Source: Saxidomus purpurata (Eukaryota; Mollusca; Bivalvia; Venerida; Veneridae). Taken from it: 64,000 bases of DNA. The notes below the pieces were generated by a model. The model did not search any database, was not told where the DNA came from, and saw only the letters and a program-made list of their open reading frames with translations. The stretch lies in contig JAFMSR010000013.1 of NCBI GenBank assembly GCA_022818135.1, positions 30,850,381 through 30,914,380 of the forward strand, written 5' to 3'. A program made the position numbers and the translations under genes. Below, piece after piece: positions 31,646 to 42,120 of the stretch; positions within the stretch are counted from its first letter, which is position 1; each line of letters starts with the position of its first letter.

Positions 31646-31893
31646 TTATTTTTTATTTTTCACATATAAAGCTCTATAATTCATATATTTATTAATACAA
31701 TTCAAGTCGTGCCAATAGTTATTATTTGTCATCATCCCAACGCAGTCTTGGTCCTCACCATGAGCGAAATTGTCCGGTTGCTTGAAATCCCAGTCGGCTT
31801 CTGAAGTATCAATGGGTTGGTGATTTACCCATGTGAAATGGTTGTTGTGATGGACGTCTTTTGCTCCTATCCAGTAGGCATGTTGGTAATGAT
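31646..31893 (-). pseudogene. Lectin copy B, C-terminal CTLD exon with disrupted end
   Basis: After the acceptor 'tcgtttcag' it encodes 'AYWIGAKDVHHNNHFTW', then an insertion of three residues (TSE) before ADWDF, QPD, 'AHGEDQDCVGMM' and 'YWHDLNC'. Near the end an 8-base insertion relative to the other copies shifts the frame, so the conserved Y-I-C-E-K terminus, including the last disulfide Cys, is lost and a stop follows a few codons later. Confidence 0.85.
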
Positions 31894-32398
31894 CTGAAAC
31901 GATGATAACTTTTTATCCAACATATATGCACCCTGTTTTCAAAAGCTAACCGTACCCATTTGTTTTTATTTTGTTTTGTTTGGCAGTGAGTTCCTCACAA
32001 AATGTAACATAGATAATTGTATCTACAAGCAAATTAACATGTTATTTATACATATATATTAATTCAGGCCGTCATCGATTATTATCTATGCAAGGTACTA
32101 TAAACTGAGTTATACTCGGGATGAATTAATTGTCGCTATTTTGCGATTTTCCGAATTTCCCACTTCGCTAATTAAAAATCTTGTGAAACATTAATTTCAC
32201 ATATAGTGAATAAAATTACTATTAGAGAATTCTGCTTTCGCGAACATAAAATATCTGTCTGCAAACAAATCGCGAAATTTTCTTCACGCGAAAAGTACCA
32301 AATTTACACAATAATGATAATTTGGCACAATAATTTACAGTAAACTCAGTATATTACAGCTGTATTAAGTCATTTCAATGTGTAAAAAGGCTACATAC

Positions 32399-32641
32399 TG
32401 CCTTTGAGTTCATTTTTTAACAACATCGCTTTGTCGTGAGTATCTAAGACAACAAGGTTCCCACCTTCCATCATACATGCTTTGCGTGCATCTTGCCATG
32501 TAACATGATTAAGAACTGGATGAACACAGAGCTGTTCATTCCAGGTGTGTAAATGAATATAACCGCCATGTGTATCACAGTGAAACGTTGCTTTATTTGT
32601 AGTAGTCGTATGTAAATTACCAGGCAGTGGAACAGTAGACC
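32399..32641 (-). pseudogene. Lectin copy B, N-terminal CTLD exon
   Basis: Almost identical to 17449-17688: 'FHCDTHGGYIHLHTW', 'VTWQDARKACMMEGGNLVVL', DTHDKAMLLKNELK. It has an extra Thr in the stalk end. Acceptor and donor are intact. It is open in itself but belongs to a copy whose flanking exons are broken or missing. Confidence 0.82.
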
Positions 32642-32873
32642 CTGTGAGAAACAATATGCAAAAATGAGTTTTTTTATCTTTGATAATACTTCTGTAAATC
32701 AAGTTTTGGTACGGATGTCACGTAAATTTCACAGATGAACACCAAAAGCAGTTATTTTTCACTCGTGGCTGCATGTTTTCACCATATCACATCAAATGGA
32801 ATAGTTGTTAACAATTCACTGTGAAATCTTGTTATATTCATATATATACGTATTGAGTTTCCAATAAATGTAT

Positions 32874-32897
32874 GTTCTGTTCTGTTCTGTTCTGATA
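32874..32897 (+). repeat. (TTCTG)n microsatellite
   Basis: About four and a half TTCTG units, next to the point where copy B skips the exons of LU domain 2. Confidence 0.85.
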
Positions 32898-32992
32898 AAA
32901 AATGTGTTTTTAATATGATGCTAATCTGCAATTAGATTCAGATATTAGATAACAGTGAACGTTATATATATTGATACATATAAACAGCATAC

Positions 32993-33114
32993 CTGGCGTC
33001 CTGCATCCTTTCATATTGCAAAAATCTTCCTGGCAACAGTCAGTACAGTGCACGTTTGCTCATAAAATGCACTGACCTTCTACCGATCAAATGTAATTGG
33101 CTAGAAGAGCAACG
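32993..33114 (-). pseudogene. Lectin copy B, LU domain exon with 14-nt deletion
   Basis: Same acceptor ('tatctttcag') and donor (CCAG|gtatgc) as 23865-24000, but 122 instead of 136 nt. The deletion removes the ISVC segment, shifts the frame and gives an immediate TGA. The CC-x2-D-F-C-N bases are still readable in the shifted frame. Confidence 0.88.
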
Positions 33115-33180
33115 CTGAAAGATAAGTGAACTTCGTTATGACTGTATATCAGTTAATTAACTTATTGTACATGTACCATA

Positions 33181-34110
33181 TCAACTTTAATGGTTCCGTT
33201 GATGAGTTGCGAGTGATACTTTTAATGGTATTTCTTTATTTAAAGATAACAATTCAGTATGAAGAGTGATTCTAAACAAGTTTACATGACTGGGATAGAG
33301 CACTACATCAATAAATAATTTGAATTTGGAATTTCTTTTACGTTTGTCAATGGAGTATTTATATACAATGTGAATTCCATATACCGACGATGCAGCACAT
33401 CCAGAGTTATACACAACGTTACCACTTGTTGTCAAGGTCTGTTCTGTGAAACAATACTGAAATAGTGTCAATTTTAAACTGTAATTGGGTAATTTGTGAC
33501 GAAATTTTCACGCCTTGTGAGGAGATAGATTTTTTTCGCGAATTTTAAATTCGCGAATGGAGAATTCTCTAATGTGAAATGAATTCTGAGCCAGATTTTT
33601 AAATTAGTGGAGTGGGAAATCAGCGAAAATAGCGAAAATTAAATCATCGCCAAAATTAAATCATCACGAAAATAACCCATCTTACCGTACGTAACAGGTA
33701 CAACATATTTTGGCATTCGTATCTGGTCGAAATGAACACAATACAAATATGGGGAAACAATTTTTAATTCCGATTATGATTAAACTTTTTGAACAAAATA
33801 TGATGTATTTACAGTCTTACATAATGGTGTATTGCACCAATAGTACTATAGCGTGTACAATGCCTAAAAGTGGCACACTGTTGTTTACAAATATACTTAT
33901 TACGTAATTAAGTAACATTGAAGAAATGGGTGTCTTACGTGGTTAAGCTACAGATATCACTACTGATTATGTATTAGGACGATTCTGGAGGGAGACAATC
34001 CCATGCATGAATTACCGTTGCACATTGTCTGTTGATTTCGTGTGTTGCAGTTGATGTCGTCTGTCGCTGTCGTCTGTTGCTGTCGTCTGTTGCTGATCTC
34101 GTCAAACTTA
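33181..34110 (+). repeat. Segmental-duplication block matching 24061-25100
   Basis: Co-linear copy with small indels; the VNTR at its right end is collapsed to a few units (34035-34100). Confidence 0.85.
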
Positions 34111-34133
34111 TGTATCTTACCGTTTTGATTATT

Positions 34134-34258
34134 TGACATTGTGTTTATACCATTGTGGAAAAGAGTGTCAAGAGTTTCAGTTATGCATGTTACCCGCCTT
34201 GACTTTATATTAGCACAGGGAAGGATATAAGCACAACACTCTCACACGACATCATATT
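34134..34258 (+). repeat. Duplicated piece matching 26970-27100
   Basis: 'tttgacattgtgtttatacc' through 'actctcacacgacatcat'. It stops about 65 bases short of where the LU-domain-1 first exon would be and abuts the Kunitz-like fragment at 34261. Confidence 0.85.
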
Positions 34259-34260
34259 GC

Positions 34261-34392
34261 TACCGCGCAGATCATTTGTGGGCCTTCAACGGGAGGTGGT
34301 GTATGAAGTTACCTGTGAAATGTTACAGGCTTGACAATGCGTTTAGAAGCAAACGACAGTGTCAACGTATGTGTAGGCCCCGCAGAGGTTAG
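34261..34392 (+). pseudogene. Second Kunitz-like copy, 5'-truncated
   Basis: An open 43-codon stretch starts mid-exon at YRADHLWAFN. It keeps 'MKLPVKC', then 'NAFRSKRQCQRMC' and RPRRG with TAG inside the minisatellite. A 9-nt deletion relative to 13929-14181 makes the Cys4-Cys5 spacing 12, the normal Kunitz value, which supports the family call. The signal peptide and the first two Cys are missing: the sequence upstream is unrelated intron DNA of the lectin gene, so this is a recombination product and probably non-functional. Confidence 0.8.
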
Positions 34393-35450
34393 AGCGAAAA
34401 ATAAATACCGAACTATATCGTGCCAACGACAGTGGTTAGAGGGAAAAATAAATACCGAACTATATCGTGCCAACGACAGCGGTTAGAGCGAAAAATAAAT
34501 ACCGAACTATATCGTGCCAAAGACAGTGGTAAGGGCGAAAAATAAATACCGAACTATATCGTGCCAAAGACAGTGGTTACAGCGAAAAATAAATGCCGAA
34601 CTATATCGTGCCAAAGACAGTGGTTAGAGCGAAAGATAAATACCGAAATATATCGTGCCAAAGACAGGTGTTAGAGCGAAAAATAAATACCGAACTATAT
34701 CGTGCCAAAGACAGTGGTTAGAGCGTAAAATAAATACCGAACTATATCGTGCCAAAGACAGTGGTTAGAGCGAAAAATAAATGCCGAACTATTTCGTGCC
34801 AAAGACAGTGGTTAGAGCAAAAGATAAATGCCGAACTATATCGTGCCAAAGACAGTGGTAAGGGCGAAAAATAAATACCGAACTATATCGTGCCAAAGAC
34901 AGTGGTTAGAGCGAAAAATAAATGCCGAACTATATCGTGCCAAAGACAGTGGTTAGAGCGAAAGATAAATACCGAAATATATCGTGCCAAAGACAGGTGT
35001 TAGAGCGAAAAATAAATACCGAACTATATCGTGCCAAAGACAGTGGTTAGAGCGTAAAATAAATTCCGAACTATATCGTGCCAAAGACAGTGGTTAGAGC
35101 GAAAAATAAATGCCGAACTATTTCGTGCCAAAGACAGTGGTTAGAGCGAAAGATAAATGCCGAACTATATCGTGCCAAAGACAGTGTTTAGGGCGAAAAA
35201 TAAATACCGAACTATATCGTGCCAAAGACAGTGGTTAGAGCGAAAAATAAATGCCGAACTATTTCGTGCCAAAGACAGTGGTTAGAGCGAAAGATAAATA
35301 CCGAACTATATCGTGCCAAAGACAGTTGTTAGAGCGAAAAATAAATACCGAACTATATCGTGCCAAAGACAGTGGTTAGAGCGAAAATAAAATACCGAAC
35401 TACATCGTGCCAAAGACAGTGGTTAGAGCGTTAAATAAATACCGAACTAC
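34387..35450 (+). repeat. 47-bp minisatellite, about 22 units, with 329-bp higher-order period
   Basis: Same unit as at 14176-14345. Variant units with 'aagggcg' start at 34531, 34860 and about 35189, exactly 329 bases (7 units) apart, and the variants between them recur in order ('aaagataaat', 'gacaggtgttagagcg', 'gagcgtaaaataaa'). Almost every unit has AATAAA or the variant GATAAA. Confidence 0.95.
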
Positions 35451-35452
35451 AT

Positions 35453-37090
35453 CGCATGACTATTAACCTAGGATATAAACGATCTTTAATTTTTTATCCA
35501 TATTCTAATGATTTTGTAATACCATGCAATACAAATGATAATATGTGTAGAAAGTTTAGAGAGAAGAAATAGGCATAATAGATCTGGTAATGCATGTATG
35601 ATCATATTGTAATAAAATGGGTGCGGTATTTGTTGTATTTCTGCAAATTGTGTATTATGTTCCATAGGGACTTGAAACTCCTTGCAAACGCGGTGGTTAT
35701 TTTACTGAACTGTTTCACAGAAACTTAAGTACTGCCTCGGTCATTTGGCCACGAAACACAGTGGCTTCTGAATGTACTCGGTTTCTTAACATGTGCGTAC
35801 TTTACACTAATTATCTCTATAACGGCTGGTAGAAAGGAGGAAAAAGTATTCATTTAATTGTGAAATCATAAGACAGTCAAAAGTATGTTAAAACAACTGT
35901 ATAATGATTAGAAAATAATATTTTATTTCAATTTTCACTCATTCATTATTTCTTTTCACAATTGATGCAACTGTGCACTCATTTACTCACTCATCTTTTT
36001 TCACTATACCTATGAACAAATGCCTGAAACTCACTGAAAAATATCTGAGCGAGATATGCCATGGATATGCACAAATGGGTTTCCTGTGAAGTTTCATTGA
36101 GTTTCCTGTCTTTAGTTGCTAAAAAATAACGCAGACAAAATTTCCTGAAAAAAAAATCTAAGGACCATCGCTTAAACAAAAATTATCCGAATGCAACCTG
36201 CAACAAATAGTCACAGACCTGAGATATTGGGTGTGTAGCATTGTTCGTTGATCTCTACGAAGTTTGTGCAAATCATGACCCTGGGGTCAAAATTGACCAC
36301 GCTCTTTTGCTTACATACATGTTTGTAAACATTGTAGATATTTGGCATGTAGCATTGCCTATTGGACCTCTACCAACATTTTCAAATCAGGACCCCCGGA
36401 TTAAACCTGAGCCCGTCCCGGGGGTCACTTGACTTTATATAGGCTTATTATTGCAGTGAAAACCTTTTTTGAAAATCTTTTTTTAAACCACAAAGCCAAG
36501 AGCTTAGACATTTTGAATGCAGCATCGTATAATAATCCTGTAGCAAGATTGTTCAAATTCCCGGTCAAAACTTTACATAGATTTATTTAGGTTTTTTAGT
36601 CTTCTTCTCCTTATCCAAAGGCCTTTAGCTTAGATATCTGGCAATTGGCCTATTGACCAACTTTCTGATTTTTAAGCTACAGCTGTGAAATTCGAACTAT
36701 ATGGGCAGTTTTGCCTGCATATTCAATTTTGACATTGATTGACTTCGACCTACTGACGTACTTTCTGTTTTTGAAGCTACATCAATAAAAATTTGACCAT
36801 GTTTACATTTTTGCATACATATTTCAACTTCAGCATTGACTGACCTTGACCTACTGACATACTTTCCGGTTTTTGTAGCTACATCAAATAAAATTGAACT
36901 ATATGTGCAGTTTTGAATGCAGTTTTCAACTTTGGCCTTGATTGGCAATAACATTTTTCTTTCGTCTCGAGTGTTTTAAGCTAGAGAGATGAACTTTAAA
37001 CTATTTGTGCAGTTCTGCAAACTAGTTTCCAAAAGTCCTATGACTGACCTTGATAATAACATTTTGACTTACACTCGTGTTTTAAAATGC
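35453..37090 (+). repeat. Segmental-duplication block matching 14346-15540
   Basis: Co-linear with the 3' flank of the first Kunitz-like gene; bases 36120-36560 are an insertion or divergent tract, including 'tgaccctggggtcaaaattg'-type repeat sequence. Small ORFs inside (for example 36241-36432) have no domain. Confidence 0.8.
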
Positions 37091-37657
37091 AAGGGACCAC
37101 TATGGAAATAAAAGGAAAGTTTCTTTTCCCCTTTGTTGTGTTATCACTGGTATTGGTGTGCTCTACATGGCTCAATTAGTATGTCACTGTGTTTGTTATT
37201 TGTTTTAGCACATGCATCTTATTGATTATGCTATGTTTTATGTACACTTTTACCATCTATCTATACATTGTATATCTATGATACTCAGATGAGCAATATA
37301 GGGCCATCGTGGCTCTCTTGTTTACGTTCCATGCGTCGAAAAGACAGGGTTAATCCATTATTGGTGAAAGATCAAAATACCGAGTTCTCTAGTGTTACGG
37401 CAAATGATTATACAAATATCCAAACAATATGTTTTCAACTTTCTTGTTTTTTCTGTAGGCAGGACAATTCTGTGTGGGAGGTTTTGTTAGTTTGCTGAAC
37501 ACATATTTAAATATTCGGCACTACAGTGATAAGAAGAACTGTGTGCTAACGCAGCCATGTTTTTCCACTGGATTCAAAACCATTTTTTATCACTAAAGAA
37601 AATGCATGCATAAGAATCTGAAGATATTTGTATATTTATCATGACACTGGTTGGCTT

Positions 37658-37881
37658 TTATTTTTCACATATATAATTATGTTTATGAAAACAATTCCAG
37701 TCGTGCCAGTGGTAATTATTTGATAGTATCCCAACACAGTCTTGGACCTCGCCGTGAGAGATATTGTCAGGTTGCTTGGCACCCCAGTCGGCCCAATCAA
37801 TGGGTTGGTGATTTACCCATGTGAAATGGTTGTTGTGATTGACGTCTTTTGCTCCTATCCAGTAATCATGTTTGCCATGAT
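37658..37881 (-). CDS. Lectin copy C, C-terminal CTLD exon (intact)
   Basis: After the acceptor 'ttgttttag' it encodes 'HDYWIGAKDVNHNNHFTW', 'IDWADWGAKQPDN', 'HGEVQDCVGI', 'YHWHDWNC' and 'HNYICEK' then TAA. It is full-length and has the QPD and W-H-D motifs, with more amino-acid changes than copy B. The preceding exon should lie to the right. The tail of the matching intron sequence ('cattacagctatgtt'-like, 40475-40510) runs into the assembly gap, so the N-terminal half is probably in the gap. Confidence 0.8.
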
Positions 37882-38272
37882 CTAAAACAATGATAACATT
37901 TTATCCAACATATATGTTACAAACAGTTTTTTGCAGATTTGTTTTCAAACATATATGTATTAAAATTTAGGCCGTCATCGATCATTATCTATACAAGGTA
38001 CTATAAATTAAGTATTATTTGGGCCAGAATTTTTTTATTTCTTGTTACTCGAAGTTTGAAATTAAAAAGCTCCGTACGGATGAGGGGAAAAAAAGACGGT
38101 TTTACACATGACAAACTTTGTTTCATCGTGGACCTGCTTTCTCTTCTTAAATCTGACATAAGAACACCCCCCTCCCCAAGCAAAATGCCCTTGAAAATTT
38201 GTTGACTTTTATTACATTATTCTTTTCCCAATTATAAAGAGAAGAAACAGAAATTTAACATAATATTTTAAC

Positions 38273-39264
38273 AAAAATACTGGTGTCAGTAACAAAGCAT
38301 CAAACACACATGAATAAAATGAATAATGCTATTTTCAATTGAAAACATTGTATACATTGCCTTTTTTTAGTCTTGTGTTCATCATTTTCTATGAAAAAAA
38401 AATTAGGGTCGCGAAAATATGTTACAAACGAAAAATCTGCAATTTTCAGCTGACTTTTTCACATGTAAGGTATTAAGTGATTGCAATAAATGATTCTGAA
38501 ACGTTGTGATTGATGGGAAGTTGCATTTCTATAAAACATTTGGCCAACATTTTATTAAATTAATCAAAAACAATTATCAGCATTTTAGGTAAGTCAAAAT
38601 ATTTTGTCACTATTCTGAAGGGAATATTTTGAAAAAATTTAGGGATAAAATATATTATTTTAGGAGGGGAATGGGGCCGATTTTCGGTCCCAAATCGGTC
38701 TGAAAAAATTCACTAGACGAATGCAGTTTCTTGGCGTTATCACTTGTATAAACGAATCTCTTTTTTCGCGATTTTAATAACTGAATTTTCAGATAAAAAT
38801 ACTGGTGTCAGTAACAAAACTGTTAACAACAGGCATTATTGTTGAAACAAATGAAAATAATATATTGTTATCTTTTTGGAGTCTTCTGAAAACTGTTTTC
38901 TTTGGAAAAATTAACAAAAAACGGAGTCACGGAAATAGATGACAAACGAAAAATCGGCGATTTTCGGCTGACTATTTCAATTGTAAAGTATCAAATGATT
39001 GCAAGAAGTGATTATGAAACGTTTTTATTAATGGAAACTTACATTTTATAACAATTGTGGCAAGCATTTGATTAATTTTATCAAAAACATTTGTCAGCAT
39101 TCATTTTGAGGAATTTTCTGTCAAAAATTGGGGAAATATACATCATGTTAGGAGGGGAATGGGGCCGAATTTCGGTCCCAAATCGGTCTGAAAAAATTCA
39201 CTAGACGAATGCAGCTTCTTGGCGTTATCACTTGTATAAACGAATCTCTTTTTTCGCGATTTTA
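38273..39264 (+). repeat. Two-copy ~500-bp tandem duplication
   Basis: Unit 1 (38273-38780) and unit 2 (38795-39264) both start 'aaaaatactggtgtcagtaa' and end with 'ggaggggaatggggccga', 'attcactagacgaatgcag' and 'tttttcgcgattttaat'. No gene. Confidence 0.88.
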
Positions 39265-39379
39265 ATATTTTGAAAAAAAAACATTTTGAAAAAAGAAAAT
39301 TTTTGATTTTTTTTTTTTTTTTTTTTTTTGGAAAATACGAAAAATAGAGGCGGCCGTTCGAGTAACGACAAATTAAAAA

Positions 39380-39560
39380 ACACTGGCCTTGGGATGAATT
39401 AATTTTCGCTATATTCCGAATTTCCCACTTCGCTAATTAGAAATCTTGTGAAACATTAATTTCACATATATGTATAGTGAATAGAATTACTGTTACAGAA
39501 TTCTGCTTTGCGAACATAAAATCTGTCTGCAAACAAATCCCGAAATTTTCTTCACGCCAA
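39380..39560 (-). repeat. Dispersed 'ttcgcgaa' repeat copy
   Basis: The minus-strand copy of the family described at 22540-22700, with 'tttcccacttcgctaatta' and 'tcacatatatgtatagtgaa'. It lies in the copy C intron. Confidence 0.6.
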
Positions 39561-40510
39561 AAGTACCAAATTTACAGTGGCACAAAAAAATACAGTAAAC
39601 TCTGTTTTAACGAACTCTTTGGGACCATTTTCATATAAAATAAATAAAGACAAGAGCTTTTTATAATATATTATATGTTATTTAGTTTTTGAAGTGGTAT
39701 ATGGAGATATATTACCCGCCTATACTTATAAGGCTAACAGTTTTTTGTAGGTAAAAAAGTGTTGCACTTTTAAGGCAAAAAATTGTATTTCTTTTTCAAC
39801 ATTACTGATTGTATCAATATAGATCTTTATTACCGTTCCATGAAATTTGCGGTCTACTGATTGGTCAACGATCAGTAAATATATATTGATATTGACGGGC
39901 ATGCCGGTAATATACAGTTGACATAACCCCGTTACTGTAACCCATGCTGAACGTGAGCTTGTTCGCTGCGTACAATACGTCAATGTATAAGTACGTGCTG
40001 ATTTCTCACGTCACGCAGTGACATTGAGATATCATAAGGGGATTTGAAGGTCTGGTTAGGTTCAGTCGTTAAATAAATAAAACATAAACAGAATCTATTT
40101 CAATATTTAAGAAAGGGAACAGAAATAAAATTGTTATTTGTTTTTAGACGTGATATATGGGGATACATTACCCGCCTCAACAAAATATTACGCTCGTCTA
40201 CCGGAATAAGAGAAGATATTAGGTATTTTCCAGCTCACATGTCAGGGTAAACACATATTTCTTTTTAATTTATTACTTCGGCTTATTAATGCGACACAAA
40301 ATAAGGATAAAAAGCGTTTTATTGGAGTAGGACTTGGACTACGGTAGTGATACATAAACATGATAGAAAAGGACATTTGTTTTCAGATTTTCCTCTGACG
40401 GCTCGGGCTAATATCGGCACGAACAGGCTATACGAGTCCGTATACACCGTCAAGAATCTGTATAACTAATATTATATTACAGCTATGTTAATTCATTTCA
40501 ATGTGTTAAA
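39561..40510. other. Probable intron of lectin copy C; no gene seen
   Basis: Repeats of 'ttatatgttatttagttttt' and 'gatatattacccgcct' occur here (39670-39725 and 40130-40180) and also near 255-300. The last ~40 bases match the 3' flank of the CTLD N-terminal exons of copies A and B. Confidence 0.45.
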
Positions 40511-41010
40511 NNNNNNNNNNNNNNNNNNNNNNNNNNNNNNNNNNNNNNNNNNNNNNNNNNNNNNNNNNNNNNNNNNNNNNNNNNNNNNNNNNNNNNNNNN
40601 NNNNNNNNNNNNNNNNNNNNNNNNNNNNNNNNNNNNNNNNNNNNNNNNNNNNNNNNNNNNNNNNNNNNNNNNNNNNNNNNNNNNNNNNNNNNNNNNNNNN
40701 NNNNNNNNNNNNNNNNNNNNNNNNNNNNNNNNNNNNNNNNNNNNNNNNNNNNNNNNNNNNNNNNNNNNNNNNNNNNNNNNNNNNNNNNNNNNNNNNNNNN
40801 NNNNNNNNNNNNNNNNNNNNNNNNNNNNNNNNNNNNNNNNNNNNNNNNNNNNNNNNNNNNNNNNNNNNNNNNNNNNNNNNNNNNNNNNNNNNNNNNNNNN
40901 NNNNNNNNNNNNNNNNNNNNNNNNNNNNNNNNNNNNNNNNNNNNNNNNNNNNNNNNNNNNNNNNNNNNNNNNNNNNNNNNNNNNNNNNNNNNNNNNNNNN
41001 NNNNNNNNNN
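40511..41010. other. Assembly gap (500 N)
   Basis: Exactly 500 Ns, which usually marks a gap of unknown size. The apparent ORFs across it are meaningless. By synteny it should contain the CTLD N-terminal exon of lectin copy C. Confidence 0.98.
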
Positions 41011-41204
41011 AAGAACAATTCTAACATGACGCACGATTTTGTCTCTATATACAAAGAGTAGAAAAATTATGTTATATTAAACCATAAACAACGCGGGAAC
41101 CGATGTGCTGTAAACATGACGTCATATTTCGCCGCATGACATTAAATAAGCGTTCGCGTAGAAAATAAAGCTTTGATTTTACTCACCTTTTGTAATATCT
41201 GGTC

Positions 41205-41392
41205 ATGTTAGAATCGAAATAACATCCTTTTCAGCGTTGTTATCGTCTAATAAACAATAATTTGTCGTACTGATGCGCAGTTATAAACCACTCAGGCCTT
41301 CGTGGCTAATTACTGCGTATCAGAGCTCCAAATCATTGTTTATTAAACGACTAACACCGCTGAAACTGATGTTATTTCATAATTAGAACACA
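41205..41392. repeat. Foldback repeat
   Basis: 'gaaataacatccttttcagc' and the AATAAACAATAA piece at 41215-41265 are mirrored in reverse complement at 41328-41385. Arms are about 50 bases with a 65-base loop. Confidence 0.8.
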
Positions 41393-41592
41393 TTTTTTTA
41401 AATACAGAATACATCTCATTCCAATCCTTTTTACAGTCACATAAGGACATTTTTATACACACCAATGCTAATTACAAGTACAAATTAAATATGTTTGCGG
41501 CATGTGTTTATTGCGTGTCATCTGACCTTAATAAATATGCTAAAAAACATCAGTTACTGCTATGGAAAAACACTGCAAGGCTCAGTATTTTA

Positions 41593-41692
41593 GTTGACAT
41601 CATTTCATCCAATGCAGACATTTCACAATCTATTTCATCCAATGCAGACATTTCACAATCTATTTCATCCAATGCAGACATTTCACAATCTA
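41593..41692 (+). repeat. Three 30-bp tandem repeats in frame
   Basis: 'atttcatccaatgcagacat' plus 'ttcacaatct' three times, reading SSNADISQSI in a short 83-codon ORF (41491-41742). The ORF is of uncertain reality. Confidence 0.85.
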
Positions 41693-42079
41693 TGTCCTAT
41701 ATAAGCATCACACAAAGTGCAAAATTGTCAAAACTGGCCTAACTATTAATTTCTTTAGATAATTGTGTACATGTAGTTCAGGAACTACTGACTACACATT
41801 TTTTTAACAAATCTAACATTTACAATTTTACTTAACAGAATATAACATGTTTTTTTATGTTTTTTCTTATTGATACTGCATCAATTATGACTTGTAAGTT
41901 TTTCAGAGTCATAGGACCTGTATATATCGTTACCTATATGTCATAGACCCTGACCCTGGTGAAGATTTTATAGCATTTTGTTTACAAACAAAATCTCTTA
42001 ATTATCGATCATAACAGCCTTTTTTATTGGTCACTTATCCCTCTTGTCCATTGGTCAGCTGATATATCCTTCCACGGTC

Positions 42080-42120
42080 AGTATATAAGTGAATTTCGCG
42101 GTTTTTCTAGCACAGTCAGT
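42080..42120 (+). promoter_or_regulatory. TATA-like box and initiator-like sequence
   Basis: 'gtatataag' at 42081-42089 is followed about 25-30 bases on by 'cacagtcagtc', an initiator-like pattern. It could be the promoter of the LINE downstream or of another retroelement. 'tttcgcggtttttctagcac' starting at 42094 recurs at 53288. Functional status is inferred only. Confidence 0.3.

Noticed and set aside
34387..35450. CRISPR-like array
   Set aside because: The 47-bp units are contiguous without unique spacers, and the genome is eukaryotic; it is a minisatellite.
40485..41054. Long open frames of 178-182 codons
   Set aside because: They consist of the 500-N gap and have no sequence content.
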